64,000 nucleotides of DNA from Thalassococcus sp. S3 (GTDB lineage Bacteria > Pseudomonadota > Alphaproteobacteria > Rhodobacterales > Rhodobacteraceae). How positions within the stretch are numbered: the first letter of the stretch is position 1; every line of letters starts with the position of its first letter. Shown in pieces: positions 55,084-62,343 of the stretch. The position numbers and the translations under genes were made by a program. The notes under the pieces were generated by a model. That model did not search any database. It was not told the origin of the DNA and worked only from the letters and a program-made list of their open reading frames with translations. The stretch lies in assembly GCF_004216475.1 (NCBI RefSeq), contig NZ_CP022303.1:2418001-2482000 (forward strand), written 5' to 3'.

Positions 55084-56295
55084 ATGTCTGACGAGCAAAC
55101 GGTTCTGATTGCAGGGATGGGCCCGGCGGGTCTGGTGGCCGGGCTGATCCTGACCCGCGCCGGCATTCCGGTGCGGATTTTCGAGGCCGAGGAAGTGCTG
55201 CCGACGGATCTGCGCGCCTCCACTTTTCATCCGCCGACCCTGGACATGCTGGCCGAACTTGGGGTGGCGGACCTGCTGGTCGCCGACGGGCTGAAGGCGC
55301 CGACCTACCAGTGGCGCGACCGGATGACGGGCGATGCCGCGACCTTCGATCTGGGCTGTCTGGAGGGGCAGACCGCCTACCCGTTCCGCCTGCAATGCGA
55401 ACAGTTCAAGCTGACCCGCGTGGCGGCGCAGATGTTGGAGGCCGAACCGCTGGCCACGCTCCAGTTCGGCTGGGCGGCTTCCACCGTCACACAGGACGAG
55501 GGTGGCGTCACACTGACCCTCTCGGCCAAGGATGGCACGACGCGCACCGAACGCGGCGCCTATCTCATTGGCGCCGATGGCGCCTCCAGCGCGGTGCGGC
55601 GCGCGCTCGATATCCCGTTCGAAGGCTTCACCTATGCCGAGCAATGGGTGGTCGCCTCCACCCCCGTTGATTTCGCCGAGACGATCCCCAACCTCGCCCC
55701 AGTCACCTATACGGCGGATGCAGAGGAATGGTTCGTTCTGCTGCGCACCAAGGATCTCTGGCGCGTGCTGATCCCCGTGGCCGAGGATGCCGACGCCGAA
55801 GAGGTCATGTCCGACGCATTTATCGAGGCCAAGCTGCAGGGCATCGCCCCGCATGACGGCCCCTACCCGATCGCGCACCGCACCATCTACCGCGTGCATC
55901 AGCGCGTGGCCGAAACCTACCGGGTGGGCCGCGCGGCCATCGCCGGCGATGCGGCGCACATCAACAACCCCCTGGGCGGGATGGGCATGAATGGCGGCAT
56001 CCACGACGCGGTGAACCTGGCGCACAAGCTGGTGCGGGTGATCCAGGACGGTGCCGACGCGGATGCGATGCTCGACCACTATTCCAAGCAGCGCCGGGCG
56101 ATTGCCGAAGAATACGTGCTGACCCACACGCACCAGAACAAGCAAGTGATCGAGGAGAAGGACCCTGACAAACGCGCCGCCCATCTGGCGCGGATGAAGG
56201 AGGTCGCAGCCACCCCCGACGCGCTGCTGGCCTATGTGCGCAAGGGCGCGATGCTCGACGCGGTCGAGAAGTCGATGGCGGTGGACCCTGCCTGA
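55084..56295 (+). CDS. FAD-dependent aromatic-ring monooxygenase-like protein
   Basis: A 403-residue flavoprotein of the PHBH/UbiH (FAD_binding_3) family. VLIAGMGPAGLVAGLILTRA is the dinucleotide-binding motif, GADGASSAVRRAL the DG motif and GRAAIAGDAAHINNPLGGMG the GD motif near residue 295. These enzymes hydroxylate phenolic acids or N-heterocycles with NAD(P)H and O2. The ATG at 55084 follows GAGGGTG; an in-frame GTG three codons earlier is possible. It is divergent from the TAXI-TRAP importer, which could supply its substrate. Substrate cannot be named. Confidence 0.88.
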   Translation: MSDEQTVLIAGMGPAGLVAGLILTRAGIPVRIFEAEEVLPTDLRASTFHPPTLDMLAELGVADLLVADGLKAPTYQWRDRMTGDAATFDLGCLEGQTAYPFRLQCEQFKLTRVAAQMLEAEPLATLQFGWAASTVTQDEGGVTLTLSAKDGTTRTERGAYLIGADGASSAVRRALDIPFEGFTYAEQWVVASTPVDFAETIPNLAPVTYTADAEEWFVLLRTKDLWRVLIPVAEDADAEEVMSDAFIEAKLQGIAPHDGPYPIAHRTIYRVHQRVAETYRVGRAAIAGDAAHINNPLGGMGMNGGIHDAVNLAHKLVRVIQDGADADAMLDHYSKQRRAIAEEYVLTHTHQNKQVIEEKDPDKRAAHLARMKEVAATPDALLAYVRKGAMLDAVEKSMAVDPA

Positions 56296-56312
56296 TATGC
56301 CGGTGGCGCGTG

Positions 56313-57098
56313 TCATAGGATCAGGGGCGGGTCGCCGATATCTTCCCGCGCGGCAGAGATGTCGCGCGGATCCCACCGGGACCCCACGAACCGCGCCGCC
56401 GTGATCCCGTCGGCTGCGTCGGAGACCAGCCAGAGCAACGCCTCGTTCATCACATCGACCGGCAACAGGTTCAGATAGGCCCCGCTGCGGCCCTCGGGGA
56501 TGAAGTCGGTATCCGTCGCCCCACCCGGCAGCAGGATGTTGCAGGTCACGCCCGTCCCCTCCAGATCCTGCGCAAAGATCCGGGTCATTGCGTCCAAAGC
56601 CGCCTTGGTCGGCCCGTAAGGCGCAAAGCCCTGCCGCACCATCGTCACCCGGCTGGTGGAAATCCCGATGATCCGCCCCCAGCCCTGTGCGATCATATGC
56701 AGGGCCGCCGCCCGCGCCATCAGGAAGGGGCCGTTCACGTTCGACTGCACGATCTCGGCCCAGGCCTCCGGGGCCGTCTCCCAGAATTTCGGAGGGGTCT
56801 GGTGAAACGTTTCCGACACTTCCCTTGGCCCGCGTCCGGCATTGTTGATCAGCACGTCGAGCCGCCCGAACCGCTCCAGCGTCTTGGCAACGGCCCGCTC
56901 TGCATCCTCCGCGCGCCCGGCATCGGCCAGAACCGGCAGGACCCGGCCCGCCTGCCCCAGCCGCTCGGCCGCTTCCTGCAACTGCGCCCGGTCCCGCGCG
57001 CCTGTAATCGTCACCCGGTATCCCGCGCCCAGCAAAGCCTCGGCAAAGCTGAGCCCGATCCCGCGACTGCCGCCGGTTATGAGGGCGACACGCTCCAT
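56313..57098 (-). CDS. SDR family oxidoreductase
   Basis: A 261-residue classical short-chain dehydrogenase: ALITGGSRGIGLSFAEALLG (NAD(P)-binding), INNAGRGP (NNAG), GISTSRVTMVRQGFAPYGPT with Ser and the catalytic YGPTK (YxxxK). It oxidises an alcohol or reduces a carbonyl in the cytosol. It overlaps the racemase-family start by one base and may act in the same pathway as the last step of the leftward catabolic set. Substrate unknown. Confidence 0.88.
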   Translation of the reverse strand: MERVALITGGSRGIGLSFAEALLGAGYRVTITGARDRAQLQEAAERLGQAGRVLPVLADAGRAEDAERAVAKTLERFGRLDVLINNAGRGPREVSETFHQTPPKFWETAPEAWAEIVQSNVNGPFLMARAAALHMIAQGWGRIIGISTSRVTMVRQGFAPYGPTKAALDAMTRIFAQDLEGTGVTCNILLPGGATDTDFIPEGRSGAYLNLLPVDVMNEALLWLVSDAADGITAARFVGSRWDPRDISAAREDIGDPPLIL

Positions 57099-57841
57099 CA
57101 GTGATCCTTGAAAAGCCAGCCGTGGCCGTCGAATTGATCGTCAATCCCCATGGCCCTCAGCGCGTGCCAATAGGTGGCGGAGTTAATCGTGATCACCGGC
57201 TTGCCCAGCTCCGCCTCCACCTCACGACCCAGGGCGACCATCGACAGGTTGGTGCCCACCTGTACCCAGGCGTCGATACTGTCATCGTCCAGCGCCCGCA
57301 GATGCCCACCCAGCGTCTCCGGCTGCACCTGCGCAATAGCCACGGGGCTGTCGCAGCGCAGACCGTGGAACTTCCGCACCTCGAACCCGCAATCCTGGAA
57401 GAACCGGGTCACCTCCCGGTCCGACACCGGCTGATAGGGCGAGATCACCGCGATCCTTTTCGCCCCTGTGAGGTTCAGCGCCGCCTCGCAAGCAAAGGAG
57501 CCTGCCGAGACACGCACGCCCGCAAAATCCGCCAGTTCTTCCATCCGCCGCTCGGATGCCGCGCGCCCGTCCCAGAACATCAGGGCCGACATGCCCATGA
57601 TCAGGTAATCCGGCGCGCAGGTCATGCACCGCTCTACCGCGTCGTTCAGCGTCGCGCCGATGGCCTCCACCAAAGCCACGAAATCATCGTCATTATGCAC
57701 CGGCATATTCGGCACGTAGATGCGCCCGAAATGGTTGGTCACGCCTTCGGGCCGGAACGCCTCCATATCCGGCTGCACGATGGTGTTCGTGCTTGGTGCC
57801 ACCACCGCAAACTTGCATCTCCACCCCAGCGCGTCCGGCAT
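57098..57841 (-). CDS. Asp/Glu-racemase-superfamily protein (maleate isomerase/arylmalonate decarboxylase-like)
   Basis: A 247-residue protein of the maleate cis-trans isomerase/AMDase branch: KFAVVAPSTNTIVQPDMEAF at the N-terminus (PSTNT), DYLIMGMSALMFWDG, RIAVISPYQPVSDREVTRFF and VQVGTNLSMVALGREVEAEL. In active members the first loop carries Cys76 and the second Cys194; here they read MGMS and GTNLS, so both catalytic cysteines appear replaced. It might use a serine/threonine-based or a non-redox-cysteine mechanism, or bind ligands without catalysis. Its start codon is followed (to the right) by a palindromic repeat. Confidence 0.8.
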   Translation of the reverse strand: MPDALGWRCKFAVVAPSTNTIVQPDMEAFRPEGVTNHFGRIYVPNMPVHNDDDFVALVEAIGATLNDAVERCMTCAPDYLIMGMSALMFWDGRAASERRMEELADFAGVRVSAGSFACEAALNLTGAKRIAVISPYQPVSDREVTRFFQDCGFEVRKFHGLRCDSPVAIAQVQPETLGGHLRALDDDSIDAWVQVGTNLSMVALGREVEAELGKPVITINSATYWHALRAMGIDDQFDGHGWLFKDH

Positions 57842-57861
57842 CTTACCCGTACCCCTTGCTT

Positions 57862-57919
57862 CTTTGGGTCAAAAATATCCCGGGGGAGGCCGCCTCTGGC
57901 GGACGGGGGCTGGCCCCCA
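57862..57919. repeat. GC-rich REP-like palindromic element, copy 1
   Basis: Between the racemase start and the ABC permease stop. It has an A-rich flank (GGGTCAAAAATATCCCGGGG), a CCGCC-TCT-GGCGG stem (57890-57902) and a GGGGGC-TG-GCCCCC stem (57905-57918). A related element in the opposite orientation lies at 62274-62313. Such elements (with the CAAAAATATCCCGGGGG motif) are repeated many times in Rhodobacteraceae genomes. Confidence 0.75.
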
Positions 57920-57927
57920 AATGTCGC

Positions 57928-58980
57928 TTACCCATCCATCGGCCTCCGCCCCCGGATCAACTGGCTGATCGCCACCGCCACCACCAATCCGCCCCCGTAA
58001 AAGAGGTTCTGCACGAAGCTGTCGACGCCCAGAAAGTTCAGCCCCATGATCCCCGTCGAAAGAAAGTACACCGCCACAAACGCCCCAATCGCATTGAACC
58101 GACCCGGATAGATCGCCGTCGATCCCAGAAACGCCGCTGCAAAGGCCGGGAGTAGAAAGGCCAGCGCCGAGGACGGATCGGCCGCCCCACGCATGCCGGT
58201 GTAGAGCACACCCGCAAAGGCCGCGAGGACCGAGGATGCGATCAGCGCCCCCGCCCGCACCTTCACCACATTCACGCCCGAGAGCCGCGCCACTTCCCGC
58301 CCGCGTCCGACAAAGAGCATCCGACGGCCAAGGGCGGTGTGCTGGAATACGTACCAAAGCACGCCTGTCAGGATCAGCGCGTAGTAAAAGCCGATGGGAA
58401 TACCCAGCACACGGGTCAGGATCACCGCGCGCACCAGATCCATCGACACGCCCGCGATGGTGCCGCTGTTGGACAGCCACAGGATCAGGCCCGAGATGAA
58501 ATAGCCGGTACCCAAAGTCACGATCAGCGAAAAGACCCCGAAATAGAGAATGAAAAACGCATTCACCGCGCCGACCACGGCGCCGGCCATGAGCGCAATC
58601 AGAATGGCTCCGCCGATGGGATAGCCCATCTGCACGTTCAGCACCGCGATGATCATCGAACTCAGTCCCATCGTCGCAGCCACGCTCAGATCGAAATCCC
58701 CGGTGGTCAGCGGAATGATCAGCGCCAGCGTCAGCACCACGACCATCGCGTTCGAGCCGAGCATCGAGGCATAGGAATTCCACGCAAACATCTGGGCGGG
58801 TTTGAAAAACCCAAGGATCAGAATGATCGCGATCCATGCGAGGATCAGGCCATATCGTTCCAGCCAGCCTTTCCAGGTAAAGGTATCGGCCTCGACCGCT
58901 CGGGTTTCCACCGTGGCCTCGAGGCTCTGGATCTTGGCTTCAAGTGCTGCGATGCGGTCTTCGTAGGCGTCTGGCGTCAT
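57928..58980 (-). CDS. ABC transporter permease (RbsC/sugar type)
   Basis: A 350-residue permease of the ribose-type (BPD_transp_2) family with about 9-10 membrane helices; the EAA-like region and GAIIASSVLAAFAGVLYTGM-type segment (ALIASSVLAAFAGVLYTGMR) and ITLGTGYFISGLILWLSNSG are family features. The N-terminus has an unusual ~45-residue cytosolic stretch, DAYEDRIAALEAKIQSLEAT..., predicted to form a coiled coil. Start MTPDAYEDR at 58980 is preferred, with GAGGGAC before it. It is the last of the SBP-ATPase-permease set. Confidence 0.9.
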   Translation of the reverse strand: MTPDAYEDRIAALEAKIQSLEATVETRAVEADTFTWKGWLERYGLILAWIAIILILGFFKPAQMFAWNSYASMLGSNAMVVVLTLALIIPLTTGDFDLSVAATMGLSSMIIAVLNVQMGYPIGGAILIALMAGAVVGAVNAFFILYFGVFSLIVTLGTGYFISGLILWLSNSGTIAGVSMDLVRAVILTRVLGIPIGFYYALILTGVLWYVFQHTALGRRMLFVGRGREVARLSGVNVVKVRAGALIASSVLAAFAGVLYTGMRGAADPSSALAFLLPAFAAAFLGSTAIYPGRFNAIGAFVAVYFLSTGIMGLNFLGVDSFVQNLFYGGGLVVAVAISQLIRGRRPMDG

Positions 58981-58988
58981 CTTGTCCC

Positions 58989-60530
58989 TCACGCCGTCTC
59001 GCGCAGCGCGCCATAGCAATGTTCGGCAATCGTATCCTTGCTGAGCGCGGCGCCCGTCAGCTCTGCCACGATCTGACCGCGCCCGAAGATCAGGACCCGG
59101 TGACAGAGCTGCGCAAGCTGATCGTAATCGGTCGAGCCGATCAGGATGCTGGTTCCGGACGCCGCCGCGCGGTCGAGCGCATCCCAGATCTGCTGACGCG
59201 CACCCACATCGACGCCCTGCGTCGGCTCATCGAGCAAGAGCAAATCAGGTTCGATCTGCAACCACTTGGCCATCAACGCTTTTTGTGCGTTTCCGCCCGA
59301 AAGGGCTGCAAGCGGCAGCACCGGCACATTCGGCTTCACCCCTGCCTCTGCCCCCAGCCCGTAGGCGTGACCGACAACATGGGTATCGGTCAGCCCCAAC
59401 CCCCTTTTCAGGCGCTCATAGACCGGCATCGAGACATTGTCCGCTACCGGCAGGGAGCCGACGCCGGCGGCCCCCAAACGGTCGGCGGGCAGATAGGCGA
59501 TGCGCTTGCTCATGGCCTCTTCAGGTGTGAGCAAGCCGAGCGGGATGCCCCGCCCATCGATCTCAAGCCGACCGCTGACACCGCCCCGCGCGCCGTAAAG
59601 CAAAGCGGGGACATGGTCGAAACCCGACCCGATCAGACCGGTCAGGCCCAGGATCTCTCCCTTGCCGATCTCGAAATCCAGCGGGCCGACGCCATCCGCG
59701 GCCAGGCCCCGCACCGCCACCTTGCGGGGCGCTGCGAGCGTCTTGCCCTGCCCGCCATAATCCTGAAGGTTGCGGCCAATGATGCGTTCGACGAAGGCCT
59801 CGTGCGAGGTCTGGGCCGTTACCACGGTGTCGATCAGATGCCCGTCGCGGAGGATCGTGGCGCGGTCGGTGATCTCACGTACCTCGTCCACATCGTGGCT
59901 CACGAAGATCACGCTGGCTCCGAGATCGGTGCATTGCCGGACAAGGCGAAACAGCTGCTCCACTCCGCTGCGCGGCAGGAACGGCGTGGGTTCGTCCAGA
60001 ACCAGAACGCCGGGCCGGTCCGCGTGATCGGCGCTGGCCTGCCGCAGCTCTTCATAGGCGCGCACGATGGCCAAAAGCGCCTGTTCGACAGGCGAGAGGC
60101 TGGCCACTTCCGCACGCGGATTGAGGGAGAGACCGAAGCGACCGAAAATCTCCGCCGCCTTGCCATGCGCGCGGGTCCAGTTGATGGCCCAGTCGGATCC
60201 CGTGGCCAAATCCCCCAGAAACAGGTTTTCGGTCACCGAAAGCGACGGGATCAGCCCCAGATGCTGGTGGACAAAGGCTAGCCCCATCTCGCGCGCGACA
60301 TGGCCCGGCACGGGCAGCGGCAGTTTGCGACCATAGAGCCGTACTTCCGCCCCCGGTTCGGGGTCATGAAAACCCGCCAATACCTTGATGAGCGTGGATT
60401 TTCCCGACCCGTTGGAACCCAGCAAGCCATGCACCTCTCCGCGCGCGACGCAGAGCGACACGCCGTCAAGCGCCACCGCCCCGCCGAAGCGCTTGGAAAG
60501 GTTGTCTATGCTGAGCGCCGGATCGGACAT
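58989..60530 (-). CDS. ABC transporter ATP-binding protein (RbsA-like, two nucleotide-binding domains)
   Basis: A 513-residue protein with two ABC domains. The first has Walker A GLLGSNGSGKSTLIK and SLSPVEQALLAIVRAYEE as a degenerate signature, then LVLDEPTPFL (Walker B). The second has ILGLTGLIGSGFDHVPALLY in place of a canonical Walker A, signature ALSGGNAQKALMAKWLQIEP and LLLLDEPTQGVDVGARQQIW. This asymmetric layout is normal for ribose/purine-type ABC systems. It energises uptake of the substrate bound by the adjacent periplasmic protein. Confidence 0.93.
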   Translation of the reverse strand: MSDPALSIDNLSKRFGGAVALDGVSLCVARGEVHGLLGSNGSGKSTLIKVLAGFHDPEPGAEVRLYGRKLPLPVPGHVAREMGLAFVHQHLGLIPSLSVTENLFLGDLATGSDWAINWTRAHGKAAEIFGRFGLSLNPRAEVASLSPVEQALLAIVRAYEELRQASADHADRPGVLVLDEPTPFLPRSGVEQLFRLVRQCTDLGASVIFVSHDVDEVREITDRATILRDGHLIDTVVTAQTSHEAFVERIIGRNLQDYGGQGKTLAAPRKVAVRGLAADGVGPLDFEIGKGEILGLTGLIGSGFDHVPALLYGARGGVSGRLEIDGRGIPLGLLTPEEAMSKRIAYLPADRLGAAGVGSLPVADNVSMPVYERLKRGLGLTDTHVVGHAYGLGAEAGVKPNVPVLPLAALSGGNAQKALMAKWLQIEPDLLLLDEPTQGVDVGARQQIWDALDRAAASGTSILIGSTDYDQLAQLCHRVLIFGRGQIVAELTGAALSKDTIAEHCYGALRETA

Positions 60531-60533
60531 GGG

Positions 60534-61619
60534 TTATTCGAGCCCCCAAAGCGCCTTGAAGCCCGCGATATGCACGTCGCCATAGCCATCATTGAAGGTG
60601 GCGGGATTGCCGGCTGTCGCAACATTCTCGTCCGTGAAGATGAAGGCCGGCGTATTCAGTGTGCCCACCGGATCCATGCCGCACAGGAGCCGCATATTGG
60701 CATCCGTCCCGGCCATGCCGACCCAGCCGAGGCTTTCGCCCACATTCATCTCCACGATGTCGTCCTCACGCATCATGTCGAGCACGAAAGGCGTGCCGTT
60801 ATAGCTGACGATCTTGGCGCTGGAGCCCGCGATCTGGATGGCGGGCACGATGAACTGGCTCATCGAATCGTAGACCGGCAGCACGTAGTTGATCGTGGGA
60901 TCAGCGAGCAGTGCGTTCTGGACGGCGGGCTGGCCTTGTGTGGCCCAGTCGGTCACGGGCACATTGATGTATTTTGTAGTGCAGTCGGGGCAGTTGTCTT
61001 CCAGATAGCCGATGATCGCATCGCGCAGCGGAGCAGTCGGTGTGATCTCGTCCGGGCCCAGAACCAGTGCGTTCACCTGGCCTTCGGTCTGGACCATGGC
61101 CCAAGCGGCGATGATGTTGCCCACAGTGACGTAATCGGTATTGGCGGCACCATCCATGAAGTCGGGAACCTCCTGGGTCGTGGCGTCCCAATTGTGCGTG
61201 GCAGTGACCTTCACCCCCGCCGCGCGCGCCTCGGTGATCTGGGGGACGAGGAATTCGGGCGGCAGCCCGCCCTGCAAATCGATCAGATCGTACCCTTCGG
61301 CGACCGCGGTGCTAATGCCCTGGATCCAGCCGGCGGGGTCCATCTGCGTCTCCCAATCGCGCAGCTCGAAGCCAACGATCTCGGCCGCGTCGACAAAACC
61401 CTGGCTGATCGCGGCGTTGAACGGGTTGGCGTTGGTGAGCGGGATGACGAACATTTTCTTGTCGGCCATGCAGGATTGCGCATCAAAGGCGGGGCCGGGT
61501 GCGGTGAAGTCGGGCAGTTGGCTGTGCTTGGCGATCAGGGCCTTCGCGGCGTCCATGTCCGCCAGCGCAGGGCTGGCGAGAACCGTCAACGCGAGGGCTG
61601 AAGCGATAAGAGATTTCAT
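60534..61619 (-). CDS. ABC transporter periplasmic substrate-binding protein (Peripla_BP_4 type)
   Basis: A 361-residue protein with a Sec signal peptide (MKSLIASALALTVLASPALA, cleavage at residue 20). The mature part has the two-lobed sugar-binding fold: MFVIPLTNANPFNAAISQGF, GYDLIDLQGGLPPEFLVPQI, VTATHNWDA and VNALVLGPDEITPTAPLRDA. The domains indicate a ribose-type system, but nearby hydantoinase genes suggest a non-sugar ligand. It is followed by the ATPase and permease and preceded by the isochorismatase-like gene with gaps of 3-8 bases. Confidence 0.9.
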   Translation of the reverse strand: MKSLIASALALTVLASPALADMDAAKALIAKHSQLPDFTAPGPAFDAQSCMADKKMFVIPLTNANPFNAAISQGFVDAAEIVGFELRDWETQMDPAGWIQGISTAVAEGYDLIDLQGGLPPEFLVPQITEARAAGVKVTATHNWDATTQEVPDFMDGAANTDYVTVGNIIAAWAMVQTEGQVNALVLGPDEITPTAPLRDAIIGYLEDNCPDCTTKYINVPVTDWATQGQPAVQNALLADPTINYVLPVYDSMSQFIVPAIQIAGSSAKIVSYNGTPFVLDMMREDDIVEMNVGESLGWVGMAGTDANMRLLCGMDPVGTLNTPAFIFTDENVATAGNPATFNDGYGDVHIAGFKALWGLE

Positions 61620-61623
61620 AGGG

Positions 61624-62268
61624 TTACACCTCCGAGTTGATGTTTTTTATGTAATTGATTGCCGCGTCCGTGCTGAGCAAATCGGCATATTTGGCGCTCA
61701 TATCGTAGAGATTGGCATGATGCGGCCCCTCGGCGCGGTCGCCCACGGCATCTTCGACGACGAGCGTGACGAAACCGTGGGAGATGCTGTCGATACAGGT
61801 GGCCCGCACGCAGCCGGAGGTGGTGACACCGGCCAGAAGCAGCGTGTCGACCTTGAGCCAGTGCAAGGTCGCGGCCAAAGACGTGCCAAAGAAGGCACTG
61901 GGATATTGTTTGGTGATAAGAATATCAGAGGGTTCGAGCGTGAGTGGTGGGGCAAGCTCCTGCGTCTCTGCACCGGCGTCGAAGCAGGAGAGCGCGGGGA
62001 CCTTGGCGTAGAAGGCGCCGCCATCGGCGCCGCCGGGCTGGTATTTGACCTCGGTGTGGATGACCGGGATGCCGACGTCGCGCGCAGCGGGCGCGAGACG
62101 CGCGGCATTGTCGAGGGCGATCTGGCAGCCCTCTCCCCCGTAGAGAGGTGCGCCCGGGTCGAAATAGGCTTTGGCGAAGTCGATCAGCATCAATGCCGGG
62201 CGAGTGCCCCAGCTTTGCGCCGCGTGATAGCCCGCACGTGCATAGTTTTGATCGAGACGATCAGACAT
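61624..62268 (-). CDS. Isochorismatase-family amidohydrolase (N-carbamoylsarcosine amidase-like)
   Basis: A 214-residue cysteine hydrolase. The expected triad is visible: Asp in ALMLIDFAKAYFDPG, Lys in LITKQYPSAFFGTSLAATLH and Cys in GVTTSGCVRATCIDSISHGF. The family contains nicotinamidase, maleamate amidohydrolase and N-carbamoylsarcosine amidase; the sequence pattern and the adjacent hydantoinase B point to the last, which makes sarcosine (or another amino acid) with CO2 and NH3 from an N-carbamoyl compound. Cytosolic. Maleamate hydrolysis is the main alternative, since a racemase-fold protein of the maleate-isomerase branch lies nearby. Confidence 0.82.
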   Translation of the reverse strand: MSDRLDQNYARAGYHAAQSWGTRPALMLIDFAKAYFDPGAPLYGGEGCQIALDNAARLAPAARDVGIPVIHTEVKYQPGGADGGAFYAKVPALSCFDAGAETQELAPPLTLEPSDILITKQYPSAFFGTSLAATLHWLKVDTLLLAGVTTSGCVRATCIDSISHGFVTLVVEDAVGDRAEGPHHANLYDMSAKYADLLSTDAAINYIKNINSEV

Positions 62269-62273
62269 GGTGA

Positions 62274-62313
62274 CCCCCTCTGGAGGGGGGCCAGCCCCCC
62301 GCGCCTGCGGCGC
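62274..62313. repeat. GC-rich REP-like palindromic element, copy 2
   Basis: Three nested stems: CCCCCTC/GAGGGGG (62274-62289), GGGGGGC-CA-GCCCCCC (62285-62300) and GCGCC-TGC-GGCGC (62301-62313). It is the reverse orientation of the element at 57862-57919 with the same stem order (GGGGGC stem beside a GGC stem). It lies between the isochorismatase-like and hydantoinase B genes. Confidence 0.72.
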
Positions 62314-62343
62314 CCCCCCGGAGTTTACCTGGCAAGATGAAGA

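Noticed and set aside
54919..57144. 741-residue open frame on the minus strand across the FAD monooxygenase and SDR
   Set aside because: Antisense to two well-supported genes; no domain can be recognised.
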